A stretch of DNA of 64,000 bases. Origin: Priestia aryabhattai (GTDB lineage Bacteria > Bacillota > Bacilli > Bacillales > Bacillaceae_H). A program made the position numbers and the translations under genes. The stretch covers positions 1 through 64,000 of the forward strand of contig NZ_JAMBOQ010000006.1 of NCBI RefSeq assembly GCF_023715685.1. The letters are read 5' to 3'. How positions within the stretch are numbered: position 1 is the stretch's first letter; every line of letters begins with the position of its first letter. Below, piece after piece: positions 32,397 to 40,710 of the stretch. The notes under the pieces were generated by a model. The model saw only the letters and a program-made list of their open reading frames with translations, was not told where the DNA came from and did not search any database.

Positions 32397-35135
32397 ATGA
32401 CGGTAGAATATCAGTTAACCAAAAAGAAATATTACGAAACGTTTATGCAAGAAAATGAAAATCAGCCGCCTGTAAAAGTCCTTGGACAAGCTTACTACGA
32501 AGAGCAGCAAAAAGAGTGGTACGACTTATCGCTCATTCGCTTAGCGCAGGGAGAAGTGTATTTTCATAATCAAGATTTTGAGTCCGCGATTTTTAAGTGG
32601 GAGAATGTAAATGGCGAATTTAAGCTGTGGGCGAAGAAAAATACAGCCGACGCGCATTATGAACTGGGGTTGTCTACGCTCGCTGAAGAGCTTTACTTAT
32701 CCATTGAAACGGATTCAAAAGTATTAAAAGCTGAAATAGCGCTAAAGCTGTTTTCACTTTATACGGACCATAACAATATTGAACGAGCTTATGAAGTCAT
32801 TAACGAGCTGGTTGCTTCTCAGCCGGATTATCCAAACGTCACGGCGATTGCGCGCAGATTTTATGAAGAGCAAGAAGATTTTAATAGCGCAGTAGAGCTT
32901 GCAGTAGATGAGTGTATTCGAACAGAATCGCTAAATTGGTTTGCGGTATTAAAGGCTTACGTAGATAAAGGATATACAACAAACTTTATCCCTAACTATT
33001 TTTATCAAGTGATGATTGCATTTTACAAAGTGGATCAAGTGTATTTCAAACAGCTTGTCTCAGCTTTATGGAAACAATATAAGAGCCAGCCTCCTTATCT
33101 TGCTTGGATTAAAACCATCAATGATATTTTCTTGAATATTGAAGTGGGCCTCTATGATTATTGGCAAGAGATTTCAACTCTTTATCAAGAGACGTACACT
33201 GACTTAATGGAAAGTGATCATTCTGTAAAAGAATTGCATGAAGTCATTCCAAACGTATTAACAAACTGGCTTAAAATTACAAATAAGTCACGTGCATTAT
33301 TTCCGTCTGCAGCCGTGCTGTCATGGAATGAAAAGTTTCCGTCAACTATTGATACAATCACCATCGAAAATGCAGGCAGATTAATTTTTGAGGCGCGTAA
33401 CGACATTGATGGTCTCGAATATCACTACAAGCTTTGCCATGGCATTATTAAATGGGCCAATGAAAATGGTTTAGAAGTGGGGCACACATTTAAATGGTGG
33501 GTAGATTTTCTATTAGACGCTCATACGACACACTTATTAATTACAGGAACAAATGCCGCAACTTCGTCATTTGTGGGATCGATTACAGAAGAAAAGGTAC
33601 CGCAAAATCACGAAACAACCTTTGTGTTCATTCATGAAGAAGAAGAATCTATCCAGCAAATCGCTAATCAAGAAATCATTCCGATGGAAACGATTGATGG
33701 AGCGGAGCAATCTCCTCACCAGGCGCTTGTAGAAGTGAAAAAGCCTTTTGGGTTCCTTGATAAGCATAATTGTTCATGCATTGTTACGCCAAGCTTTACA
33801 GAACAAGAGGCACGTGAGCAGGATGCATTTAAATATGCTCCTTTAGTAGATGGTTTACTGTTTGTGCTTGATGCAAAAGAATCGCTGCTTGACGAAGAAA
33901 GAGAATTATTGCTGGAGATTAAAGAGCATGCGCCAAATACGCCAGTTCATTTTGTCATCAACAATATGGACAGTCTTTATAATCAAGCAACGATTGAGCG
34001 AATCACAAAAGAATTTGAAGCAAGCATTGGAGCTGATTTCCCGCAGGCACATGTATTAGCCTATACGCCTCACTACGTATCGAGTCAGCACCACGGAGAC
34101 TTGGCTCAATTTATTAAAGCTAATTTCTATTACGATCCAAACGACGTTGGAGTAGAAGAGCGTGCGCGCAGACTTCTGTTCTTCATTCAAAGCATGCTAA
34201 AGAGCTTAGTGGAGAAGAGAAATCAAACAGAAAATCATTTGATTGAAAGTATTAAATGGAACGAAGATATGCTTGTGAGATTAAATGGCTTCTTGCATCG
34301 AGTGGATGACTTAGAACAAGAAAAAGCGATTAGTATTGTTTCGGCTTATCACGGCATCAAAGAGGATATTAGCAAAAAGCTAAAAAATAAAATTCCTCGT
34401 TTACTCAAAAAGTCTTCAGAATTAGTGAAGGAAGACAGTGATTTTAGTACGGTTCATATTGAGCTGAATAAGCAAATGAATATGCGCGTGGAAGAGCATT
34501 TGCAGCAAGATGTCCTACCTAAGTTCCGCATTTCTTTAAAGGACTGGATTGCTACATCAAATGAAGAGCTGATTGCGAGTCAAGTAGATATTGAAGAAGT
34601 AGCAGAGTCATTAAATAAAATGTACAATGAGCAAAAATTAACGTTAGCCTGCGATTTTAAAGTGCTGGATGACTGGCGACGCGACGTTAATCGTATGGCT
34701 AATCGCGTTCAGCTGGATGAAGAAAATATTTTACTTCGCGTTAATCCAACGCAGCTCTTGTTAAAAGGAGCAGGAAAACTGTTTTCTTCAATTCTTCAAA
34801 ACCAAACGCTGCTTTATAATCAATATAAAAAGTACATTGAAAGTCAAGAATATCACGATATTACAGAATCTATGCTAACAAAGTTTTTTATGCAGTTTAA
34901 TTTGTTTGAGAAAAATTTAGAAGTTGATATTGAATTATTCTTTGAAAAGCCAAAAGAGGTTCTAAAAGAAACGATTGAAGAAACACAGGCGCATATTAAT
35001 GAAAATCAAGACGTGTTAAGTCATATGAAAGCCAATCCTGAAGCTTACTATGATCCGTTAACATTATTCCAGCTTCGCTTGCGTCAGTATGAGTTAATGG
35101 TTAAAGCTACAGAAGAGGTACACTACAACGTATAA
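32397..35135 (+). CDS. Large helical-repeat protein with a dynamin-like domain and degenerate P-loop
   Basis: A 912-residue cytosolic protein with no signal peptide. Residues about 35-240 look like TPR-type helical repeats (LAQGEVYFHNQDFESAIFKW, ALKLFSLYTDHNNIERAY). Residues about 378-580 resemble a dynamin-family G domain. The G1 position reads LLITGTNAATSSF at 380-392, lacking the GK[S/T] lysine. The G2-like strand is VPQNHETTFVFIHEEEE. The G3 position is CIVTPSF, without DxxG. The strand VDGLLFVLDAKESL and the G4-like FVINNMDSL (NNMD, 522-525) are well preserved. From 600 to the end it is predicted long helices, as in dynamin stalks. Start ATG 32397 after AAAAAGGAGAG. A small HTH gene follows 14 nt later. 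GTP binding is doubtful; the role is unknown. Confidence 0.75.
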   Translation: MTVEYQLTKKKYYETFMQENENQPPVKVLGQAYYEEQQKEWYDLSLIRLAQGEVYFHNQDFESAIFKWENVNGEFKLWAKKNTADAHYELGLSTLAEELYLSIETDSKVLKAEIALKLFSLYTDHNNIERAYEVINELVASQPDYPNVTAIARRFYEEQEDFNSAVELAVDECIRTESLNWFAVLKAYVDKGYTTNFIPNYFYQVMIAFYKVDQVYFKQLVSALWKQYKSQPPYLAWIKTINDIFLNIEVGLYDYWQEISTLYQETYTDLMESDHSVKELHEVIPNVLTNWLKITNKSRALFPSAAVLSWNEKFPSTIDTITIENAGRLIFEARNDIDGLEYHYKLCHGIIKWANENGLEVGHTFKWWVDFLLDAHTTHLLITGTNAATSSFVGSITEEKVPQNHETTFVFIHEEEESIQQIANQEIIPMETIDGAEQSPHQALVEVKKPFGFLDKHNCSCIVTPSFTEQEAREQDAFKYAPLVDGLLFVLDAKESLLDEERELLLEIKEHAPNTPVHFVINNMDSLYNQATIERITKEFEASIGADFPQAHVLAYTPHYVSSQHHGDLAQFIKANFYYDPNDVGVEERARRLLFFIQSMLKSLVEKRNQTENHLIESIKWNEDMLVRLNGFLHRVDDLEQEKAISIVSAYHGIKEDISKKLKNKIPRLLKKSSELVKEDSDFSTVHIELNKQMNMRVEEHLQQDVLPKFRISLKDWIATSNEELIASQVDIEEVAESLNKMYNEQKLTLACDFKVLDDWRRDVNRMANRVQLDEENILLRVNPTQLLLKGAGKLFSSILQNQTLLYNQYKKYIESQEYHDITESMLTKFFMQFNLFEKNLEVDIELFFEKPKEVLKETIEETQAHINENQDVLSHMKANPEAYYDPLTLFQLRLRQYELMVKATEEVHYNV

Positions 35136-35149
35136 AAAGGTGGAGCAAG

Positions 35150-35380
35150 ATGTATTTAACAATAAAAGAAGCAGCGGAATATCTATCTTTTCCCGAAGAG
35201 TACGTGAAGAAATTGATTCAAGAAGGAAAAGTACGAGCTATATTCGATGGTGAAAACTACTTATTAAATAAAGAGCAGTTTAACACCCACTTAGAGCAAA
35301 TGGAAAAGTACAAAAAACAAATTGAAGAGTATCTAAATGAGCCTATCCCTGAAGATATGGACGTAAAAGATGAAGATTGA
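35150..35380 (+). CDS. Excisionase-type helix-turn-helix protein
   Basis: A 76-residue protein. Residues 1-45 (MYLTIKEAAEYLSFPEEYV, KLIQEGKVRAI, LLNKEQFNTHLEQ) match the MerR-like/excisionase HTH_17 fold in which the Thr-Ile-Lys-Glu-Ala-Ala helix begins the HTH. The C-terminus is acidic and coiled (QMEKYKKQIEEYLNEP, DMDVKDED). Despite the family name there is no integrase nearby, so a chromosomal regulator or adaptor role is more likely than phage excision. It is 14 nt after the large dynamin-like gene with a ribosome binding site (AAGGTGGAG), so they form a probable two-gene operon ending in a strong terminator. Confidence 0.82.
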   Translation: MYLTIKEAAEYLSFPEEYVKKLIQEGKVRAIFDGENYLLNKEQFNTHLEQMEKYKKQIEEYLNEPIPEDMDVKDED

Positions 35381-35386
35381 AGGCAG

Positions 35387-35419
35387 AAGCAGAAAACAGA
35401 TGTTTTCTGCTTTTCTTTT
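35387..35419 (+). terminator. Terminator after the HTH gene
   Basis: AAGCAGAAAAC / GTTTTCTGCTT with a 4-nt loop, followed by TTCTTTT. Confidence 0.82.
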
Positions 35420-35550
35420 GGAGTGAAAGTGTTAAAAAAGGTAAGATATGAAAGAAATGTCGAAAAAAGTTGGAATTTCGTTAAAGATGTAGTCTTTTTA
35501 GCTGCTTTTTTTATATAATGAAAGTATGCTAAACAAAAAGGAGAAGGTCT

Positions 35551-36534
35551 ATGCAACGATCAAGACAGTTAAGGCTGATTTTATTGCTTGCCCTGATTGC
35601 TGTCGCTTCGTTTTTAATTATTATTATTTCGAAAACACATGGGATTATAAGTCAGCAAACTACAAAAAAAGTAGAAAACACAAGCGTTGCAATTCTCACC
35701 TCTGATGTACTGACAGATCAAAGCTGGGGCAGTCTAGCTTATAAAGGGAAAATCAACATTGAGCAGCAGTACCCTGTTTCGGCTCAAGTTATTAGCGAAG
35801 TAAATACGAACCAAAAAATGAAGGAAGCTGCTGAAAAAGTTATTCAAAATGGAACAAAAGTCGTAATTGGACATGGAAGAGAATTTTCTACCGTTTTTAC
35901 AGAACTCGCTCCTAAGTATCCTCATGTTCATTTCGTCACCATTCACGGTACTTCAAGGTATAAAAACCAAACTGTATATACATTTGATCAAACAAAAATA
36001 GAGCATCTGGCAGGCACGGCAGCTGCCATGAAGACAAAAACGAAAAAAATTGGATTAATCGATACATTTGCAAAAGAAAAGAATCCAGGATTTGAACAAG
36101 GAATCAAAGCGTATGATTCATCGATTGCTTTTTATTATCGAGTTGTAAACAGCCGAGACGATGGAGCAAAAGCAGTAAAGCTGCTCCGTGAGTTAAAAGA
36201 TCAAGGTGTCGATATCGTCTATACTAAAGGAAATTCGTATAATCAAGAAGTTATTCAAGAAGCGAAAACACAAGGAATGTACGTAATAGGATATTTAGAT
36301 GATCAGGCGTACATGGGTAGGTCTGTTATTTTAACAAGTGTGATAAATGATGTTCCTCAAGCTTACAACGTGATTATGAAAGACTATTTCAGTAAAAAAG
36401 GTCTTCCATCTGGAGAAGTCAAACTTGACGCCAGGGACGGTGTTTATAAACTAGCGCCTTTTGGACCGATGTACAGTAAACAGGAAAAACAAATTTTATA
36501 TTCGAAAGTTAGAATGTCTACACAGCCGAAGTAA
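35551..36534 (+). CDS. BMP/Med-like membrane-anchored substrate-binding protein
   Basis: A 327-residue protein with a single N-terminal hydrophobic segment (residues about 9-28, ILLLALIAVASFLIIII). It lacks a lipobox Cys, so it is likely membrane-anchored with the remainder outside. The body resembles the BMP family (PnrA/TmpC nucleoside-binding lipoproteins and Bacillus Med): VAILTSDVLTDQSWGSLAYKG, KVVIGHGREFS, HLAGTAAAMKTKTKKIGLID, VDIVYTKGNS and VILTSVINDVPQAY align with the two-lobed binding fold. Start ATG 35551 after AAAAAGGAGAAGG; a TATAAT at 35514-35519 may be the -10. It is 2 nt before a histidine kinase gene and could be its extracellular sensor. Ligand not known. Confidence 0.8.
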   Translation: MQRSRQLRLILLLALIAVASFLIIIISKTHGIISQQTTKKVENTSVAILTSDVLTDQSWGSLAYKGKINIEQQYPVSAQVISEVNTNQKMKEAAEKVIQNGTKVVIGHGREFSTVFTELAPKYPHVHFVTIHGTSRYKNQTVYTFDQTKIEHLAGTAAAMKTKTKKIGLIDTFAKEKNPGFEQGIKAYDSSIAFYYRVVNSRDDGAKAVKLLRELKDQGVDIVYTKGNSYNQEVIQEAKTQGMYVIGYLDDQAYMGRSVILTSVINDVPQAYNVIMKDYFSKKGLPSGEVKLDARDGVYKLAPFGPMYSKQEKQILYSKVRMSTQPK

Positions 36535-36536
36535 CT

Positions 36537-38363
36537 ATGAAAAAGAAAGAGATGATTATGAATCAATTATTTCGCAACATGTCATTCCGTAGCCAAATAT
36601 TAACGATTCTTCTTTTGATTACATTCATGTTAAGCGGGTTCTCTTTAGTTTTAGTGCATGCCATTGATAAAATGAATCATGTAAGCAACGAAATTAAAGA
36701 TGAAGATGTTCCCCAAATGGTGTGGCTTTCTTATTGGGAAGAGCAGCTGAACATAAAAGAATACATTGTAAAAAATAATCTAAAGAACCCCACTGTCTCT
36801 TTGATAGAAGAATATCAATCATATGATACACGAGTTATTGAAAACAATGAAAGATATAAGCAGCCTGTGCCAAAATCGTTGATTCCACTGAAAGAAAAAA
36901 TTGAGCTGCTGGATTTTAAGATTTCTAATAACGTGCAAGGACTGCTGAAGTACGGAGATGTAAAAGGAGCACAAGAGTATCTTAAGGGAAATTATTTGCC
37001 GGACCTGTATCAGATGAAAAAAGATATTAATAGTTCAAAAGAAGAGACGGTTGATTCACTTGATACACTATCAGATACACTGTCTGTCATTATTAAAGAT
37101 TCATTAATTTTACTATTGATTTTAACAGTAAGTGCTATTGTGGTTTCTCTGTATGTTTCTTATCGTATGAGTGCGAGCCTTACGAAACCAATTGAACAAA
37201 TGATTGAAAAAGTGAATGATATTGCGGACGGAGAATACGGCCTTGTTCTTCAAGGCACAAAGCAAATCGAGCTGAAGCAGCTTTCGACTTCTATCAATCA
37301 AATGTCGGTTAGTTTAGAAGATTCATTTTGGAAAATCATTAAAGATAAAGCGTATCGCCAGCAGATCTTAAATTCACTGCCTGTTGGAATTATCACAATG
37401 GAAGATGAGACAAATAGTATATTTGCCAATACCTCAGCAAAGCAGTTTTTAGATCTCGACGAAAAGGATATTTGCAGGTATATGGAGGAATGTCCTGAAT
37501 ATAATACTGAATTTTGGAGCATGTTGAATTCGGGAGAAATTCACGAAAATAAAAAAGTGTTATTTGGAACGAAAGAGACGTGCTATTGCTTTTTAGTCTC
37601 TCAAACGCAGCTGTTTAATGAGAAGAACGAAAGCATCGGAAGAATTTTTTATTTCATTGATATATCGGATACCGAAGAATTAGAAAAGCGAATGCATCAG
37701 TCTGAGAAACTTGCCCTGGTTGGAGAAGTGGCAGCCGGAGCTGCTCATGAGATTCGTAATCCGCTCGCCGTGATTCATGGATTTATATCTCTTATGAATC
37801 AGTCTCTTTCTGATGAGGAGAAAAAGCGTTTTTACCTGCCTCTGCTTATGAAAGAGCTAGAGAGGATCAATTATATTATTGAAGAAATGCTGTTGTTATC
37901 AAAACCAGGAACTCCGGTGATGAAAAAAGTCAGCATGCAGGATATTATTAATGAGCTATTGCCTTTGATTACTCACTCAAGCAAATTTACAGAAAAAGAT
38001 AAGCTTATATTTGATGTGAAATTGCAGCCGTATATACTAAAGGTAGATGAAAAACAAATCAAACAAGTTCTTCATAATTTAATTCGAAACAGTATGGAAG
38101 CTATGGATGGAGAAGGAGTCATTACAATCTACTCGCAGGTCCATGAAGATAGGTATTGTCTATATATTGAGGATACTGGAAAAGGAATTCCTGTGCATAT
38201 GCAGCAGTCGCTGTACCAGCCGTTTTCCACTTCAAAAGATAGTGGAACAGGTCTTGGTCTGCCAATTGCTCAGCGTATTCTAGAAAGCCACGGAGGACAG
38301 ATCAAATTATTATCTACTTCTTCCCGCGGCACAGTTTTTGTTATTAAATTTCCTCTACATTAA
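36537..38363 (+). CDS. Orphan sensor histidine kinase, sporulation-kinase type
   Basis: Membrane kinase of up to 608 residues. TM1 is at about 20-40, TM2 at about 185-208 (LILLLILTVSAIVVSLYVSY), with a helical extracellular region of about 145 residues between them. Then come HAMP (210-263), PAS (275-385, ILNSLPVGIITMED), HisKA with His404 in AAGAAHEIRNPLAVIHGF, and HATPase_c with NLIRNSMEAMDG, DTGKGIP and GTGLGLPIAQRI. The H-box resembles the sporulation kinases KinA-KinE that feed the Spo0F phosphorelay. No response regulator is adjacent. The start may be ATG 36537, 36552 or 36558; the last has a better Shine-Dalgarno-like AAAGAGATG. The BMP-like gene ends 2 nt before it. Confidence 0.88.
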   Translation: MKKKEMIMNQLFRNMSFRSQILTILLLITFMLSGFSLVLVHAIDKMNHVSNEIKDEDVPQMVWLSYWEEQLNIKEYIVKNNLKNPTVSLIEEYQSYDTRVIENNERYKQPVPKSLIPLKEKIELLDFKISNNVQGLLKYGDVKGAQEYLKGNYLPDLYQMKKDINSSKEETVDSLDTLSDTLSVIIKDSLILLLILTVSAIVVSLYVSYRMSASLTKPIEQMIEKVNDIADGEYGLVLQGTKQIELKQLSTSINQMSVSLEDSFWKIIKDKAYRQQILNSLPVGIITMEDETNSIFANTSAKQFLDLDEKDICRYMEECPEYNTEFWSMLNSGEIHENKKVLFGTKETCYCFLVSQTQLFNEKNESIGRIFYFIDISDTEELEKRMHQSEKLALVGEVAAGAAHEIRNPLAVIHGFISLMNQSLSDEEKKRFYLPLLMKELERINYIIEEMLLLSKPGTPVMKKVSMQDIINELLPLITHSSKFTEKDKLIFDVKLQPYILKVDEKQIKQVLHNLIRNSMEAMDGEGVITIYSQVHEDRYCLYIEDTGKGIPVHMQQSLYQPFSTSKDSGTGLGLPIAQRILESHGGQIKLLSTSSRGTVFVIKFPLH

Positions 38364-38364
38364 G

Positions 38365-38392
38365 AAAACAGCCTCAAAAGGGCTGTTTTTTT
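38365..38392. terminator. Bidirectional terminator between the kinase gene and map
   Basis: AAAACAGCC / GGCTGTTTT with a 7-nt loop. T runs are present in both directions. Confidence 0.85.
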
Positions 38393-39137
38393 AATGTGCT
38401 GTTAAAATAAGAGGACCGTTTTTAGTAATCGCAAGTGTATGTTCAAATTGAGCGGATAATTTACCGTCTGTTGTACGGGCAGTCCAGCCGTTTTTATCCA
38501 TTTTAGAATGCCATGTACCCGCGTTTACCATTGGCTCAATTGTAATAACCATACCTTCTTTTAAACGTGTACCTTTGCCAGCTTTTCCGTAGTGAAGAAT
38601 TGTAGGCGCTTCGTGCATGGTATTTCCAATTCCGTGTCCTGTGAAGTCGCGTACCACAGAGAATTTTTCGCCTTCTACATAGCTTTGAATAGCGTGGCCA
38701 ATGTCACCTGTGCGATTTCCTGGCTGTGCTTGCTCGATTCCTTTTAAAAGCGCTTCGTATGTAACATCTACTAGACGCTGTGCTTCGTCTGAAATGTCTC
38801 CGACGGTATGAGTCCATGCAGAATCTGCTAAACCTCCGTTTAAATTTACAACCATATCAATGGTTACGATATCACCGTCTTTTAACGGTTTATTTGTTGG
38901 GAAACCGTGGCAAATTTCATCATTTAAAGAAGCGCACGTTGCATATTGATATCCTTTGTATCCTTTTTGTTCCGGCGTTGCTCCGTGCTTTGCTAAGTAC
39001 TCTTCAACAAATTTATCAATTTGCATTGTTGTTATGCCTGGTTTGATCATTTTAGCGATTTCTTTATGACAAGAAGCTAATAATTTACCTGCTTCGTGCA
39101 TTAAATTAATTTCGCGTTCACTTTTTAATGTGATCAT
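38391..39137 (-). CDS. map: Methionine aminopeptidase, type I
   Basis: Cytosolic metalloenzyme that removes the initiator methionine. It has 248 residues. The five metal ligands can be placed: Asp in IVTIDMVVN, Asp in LADSAWTHTVG, His in GHGIGNTMHE, Glu in ITIEPMVN and Glu in SAQFEHTLA. There is no SH3-binding or zinc-finger extension, so it is MetAP type Ia. Start ATG 39137 is preceded on the minus strand by AAAAAGGAGTGAAC. It is a single gene here; it is not the copy found in the ribosomal protein cluster, so it may be a second MetAP (compare YflG of B. subtilis). Confidence 0.92.
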   Translation of the reverse strand: MITLKSEREINLMHEAGKLLASCHKEIAKMIKPGITTMQIDKFVEEYLAKHGATPEQKGYKGYQYATCASLNDEICHGFPTNKPLKDGDIVTIDMVVNLNGGLADSAWTHTVGDISDEAQRLVDVTYEALLKGIEQAQPGNRTGDIGHAIQSYVEGEKFSVVRDFTGHGIGNTMHEAPTILHYGKAGKGTRLKEGMVITIEPMVNAGTWHSKMDKNGWTARTTDGKLSAQFEHTLAITKNGPLILTAH

Positions 39138-39261
39138 TGTTGTTCACTCCTTTTTTGATGTAACTTTACGAAAAAAGTTAAGCAGCGGTTATAGCGATGG
39201 AAGTCGACTATCCATCAGTTCATTCTTCTTTATTTGAAAATCTAAGAAATATAGAAGCCAT

Positions 39262-39311
39262 CTGCCATTTGGCGATATAAAATCATCCTTAATCATAACG
39301 CCCAATGGCAG
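39262..39311. repeat. 13-bp near-perfect inverted repeat between map and the lactonase gene
   Basis: CTGCCATTTGGCG (39262-39274) and CGCCCAATGGCAG (39299-39311) match at 12 of 13 positions with a 24-nt AT-rich spacer. It is not followed by a T run. It could be an operator or a long hairpin. The rest of the 333-nt gap (39138-39470) holds the map ribosome binding site and the sigma-B-like promoter. Confidence 0.55.
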
Positions 39312-39343
39312 GAAAATGCAAGATGCAGGCTTAAAAAGGAAGG

Positions 39344-39368
39344 GTTTGACGATAGGTATATAGGGAAA
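39344..39368 (+). promoter_or_regulatory. Putative sigma-B promoter of the lactonase gene
   Basis: GTTTGA (39344-39349), 13 nt, GGGAAA (39363-39368) closely matches the sigma-B consensus GTTTAA-N12-15-GGGWAW. There is no good sigma-A alternative: TTGACG at 39346 lacks a properly spaced -10. It lies about 100 nt upstream of the start. Confidence 0.62.
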
Positions 39369-39470
39369 ACTGATAAATGAACGTTGAATTGGAGCATTCT
39401 CTATAACAAATGCGGTGTGATATAGTAAAATAAATGAAACAAAACAATTCTTTAGGAGGGGTATAGGAAA

Positions 39471-40535
39471 ATGAGTGAACATGGAAAATTTATTGGATTT
39501 GCAGGTACATATACAAAAGCAGGCAGTGAAGGTGTCTATACATTTACGTTAGATACGAAGGCTAAAAAGATTGTAGAAGTAAAAGCAGTGGCTAAAATTG
39601 AAAATCCTACATACTTAAATGCAAGCAAAGACAATGAACATCTTTATACAGTTATTAAAGAAGGAGAAAAAGGCGGAGTAGCTGCTTTTAAGATTGATCC
39701 AAACACAGGGCAACTAAAATTTGTAAACAAACAGCTGCTAGACGGCGCGCCTCCTTGCTACGTTTCAGTGAATGAAGATAATACGCTTGTTTTATCTGCT
39801 AATTTTCATAAAGGGAGCGTTGAGACGTATTCTGTTAATGAAGAAACAGGAGAAATTGAATATGTAGCATCGGTAGTGGAACATCCTCATTCAGACCTCA
39901 AAAAAGGACAAAAGGGAAAACCACATGTACATTATGCGGATTTTACTCCTGGAGAAAAGCACGTGGCCGTTGTAGACCTGGGGATTGATGAAATTGTGAC
40001 ATATGAGGTGGAAGAGAATAAATTGAAGGAAGTCAGCAGCCTTTCTACATCTGTTGGTTCAGGCCCTAGACATTTAACGTTCCATCCAAATTGCCGCTAT
40101 GCGTATGCAATGACAGAATTCAGCTCCGAAGTTTTATTTTTAACTTATGACGAAAGCAAAGGAAGCTTTACTCAACAACAAGCTATTTCAACGATTCCGG
40201 CTGATTTTACAGAAAATAATCAAGGGAGTGCTATCCACATTTCTTCAGATGGCCGCTTTGTCTATGCAGGAAACCGTGGACATAACTCGATTGCAACATT
40301 CAAAGTAGATCAGGATTCTGGACAGTTAACATTCGTAGAATGGACAGGCACTGAAGGCGACTGGCCGCGCGATTTTGTTTTGGATCCAACCGAACAATTC
40401 ATTGTAGCGTCTAATCAAGAAACAGGAAACTTGGTACTGTTTGAAAGAGACCAAGAAAGTGGAAAACTAACGCTTCTTCAATCTAACGTTACGGTTCCAG
40501 AAGCTGTTTGTGTAAAGTTCCTACACTATAAGTAA
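39471..40535 (+). CDS. Lactonase family beta-propeller protein (YkgB-like, 6-phosphogluconolactonase type)
   Basis: A 354-residue cytosolic protein of the lactonase/Pgl family (PF10282), a seven-bladed propeller. Repeated blade motifs are visible (GTYTKAGSEGVYTFTLD, NPTYLNASKDNEHLY, SGPRHLTFHPNCRYAY, AIHISSDGRFVYAGNRGHNSIATF, GDWPRDFVLDPTEQFIVASNQ). By homology to E. coli Pgl and Bacillus YkgB it may hydrolyse 6-phosphogluconolactone in the pentose phosphate pathway. Start ATG 39471 after AGGAGGGG. The sigma-B-like promoter suggests stress induction, consistent with NADPH supply. Confidence 0.85.
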   Translation: MSEHGKFIGFAGTYTKAGSEGVYTFTLDTKAKKIVEVKAVAKIENPTYLNASKDNEHLYTVIKEGEKGGVAAFKIDPNTGQLKFVNKQLLDGAPPCYVSVNEDNTLVLSANFHKGSVETYSVNEETGEIEYVASVVEHPHSDLKKGQKGKPHVHYADFTPGEKHVAVVDLGIDEIVTYEVEENKLKEVSSLSTSVGSGPRHLTFHPNCRYAYAMTEFSSEVLFLTYDESKGSFTQQQAISTIPADFTENNQGSAIHISSDGRFVYAGNRGHNSIATFKVDQDSGQLTFVEWTGTEGDWPRDFVLDPTEQFIVASNQETGNLVLFERDQESGKLTLLQSNVTVPEAVCVKFLHYK

Positions 40536-40626
40536 TTGATGTAGAAAATCAGACCTGATCAAAGAACAATCAGGCAATGGTTGTTTTTTTGCGTGAGAGT
40601 CCCTTTGTAAAAGAAAGTATATATGG

Positions 40627-40656
40627 AAAAAAAGCCCTTTTGGAGGGCTTTTTTTT
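40627..40656 (+). terminator. Terminator after the lactonase gene
   Basis: AAAAAGCCCT / AGGGCTTTTT with a 5-nt loop and eight T. Confidence 0.85.
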
Positions 40657-40710
40657 CTGGAGTTATAGTAAAATGAAGAGAGAATGCATAAAAAGGGTGA
40701 GGTGATAAGT

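Noticed and set aside
35150..35380. Excisionase-like gene as evidence of a prophage or integrative element
   Set aside because: No integrase, attachment repeat, phage gene or change of base composition is seen nearby; HTH_17 proteins are often ordinary regulators.
40550..40592. Second terminator right after the lactonase gene
   Set aside because: The AACAAT/GGTTGTT pairing is short and imperfect; the hairpin at 40627-40656 is far better.
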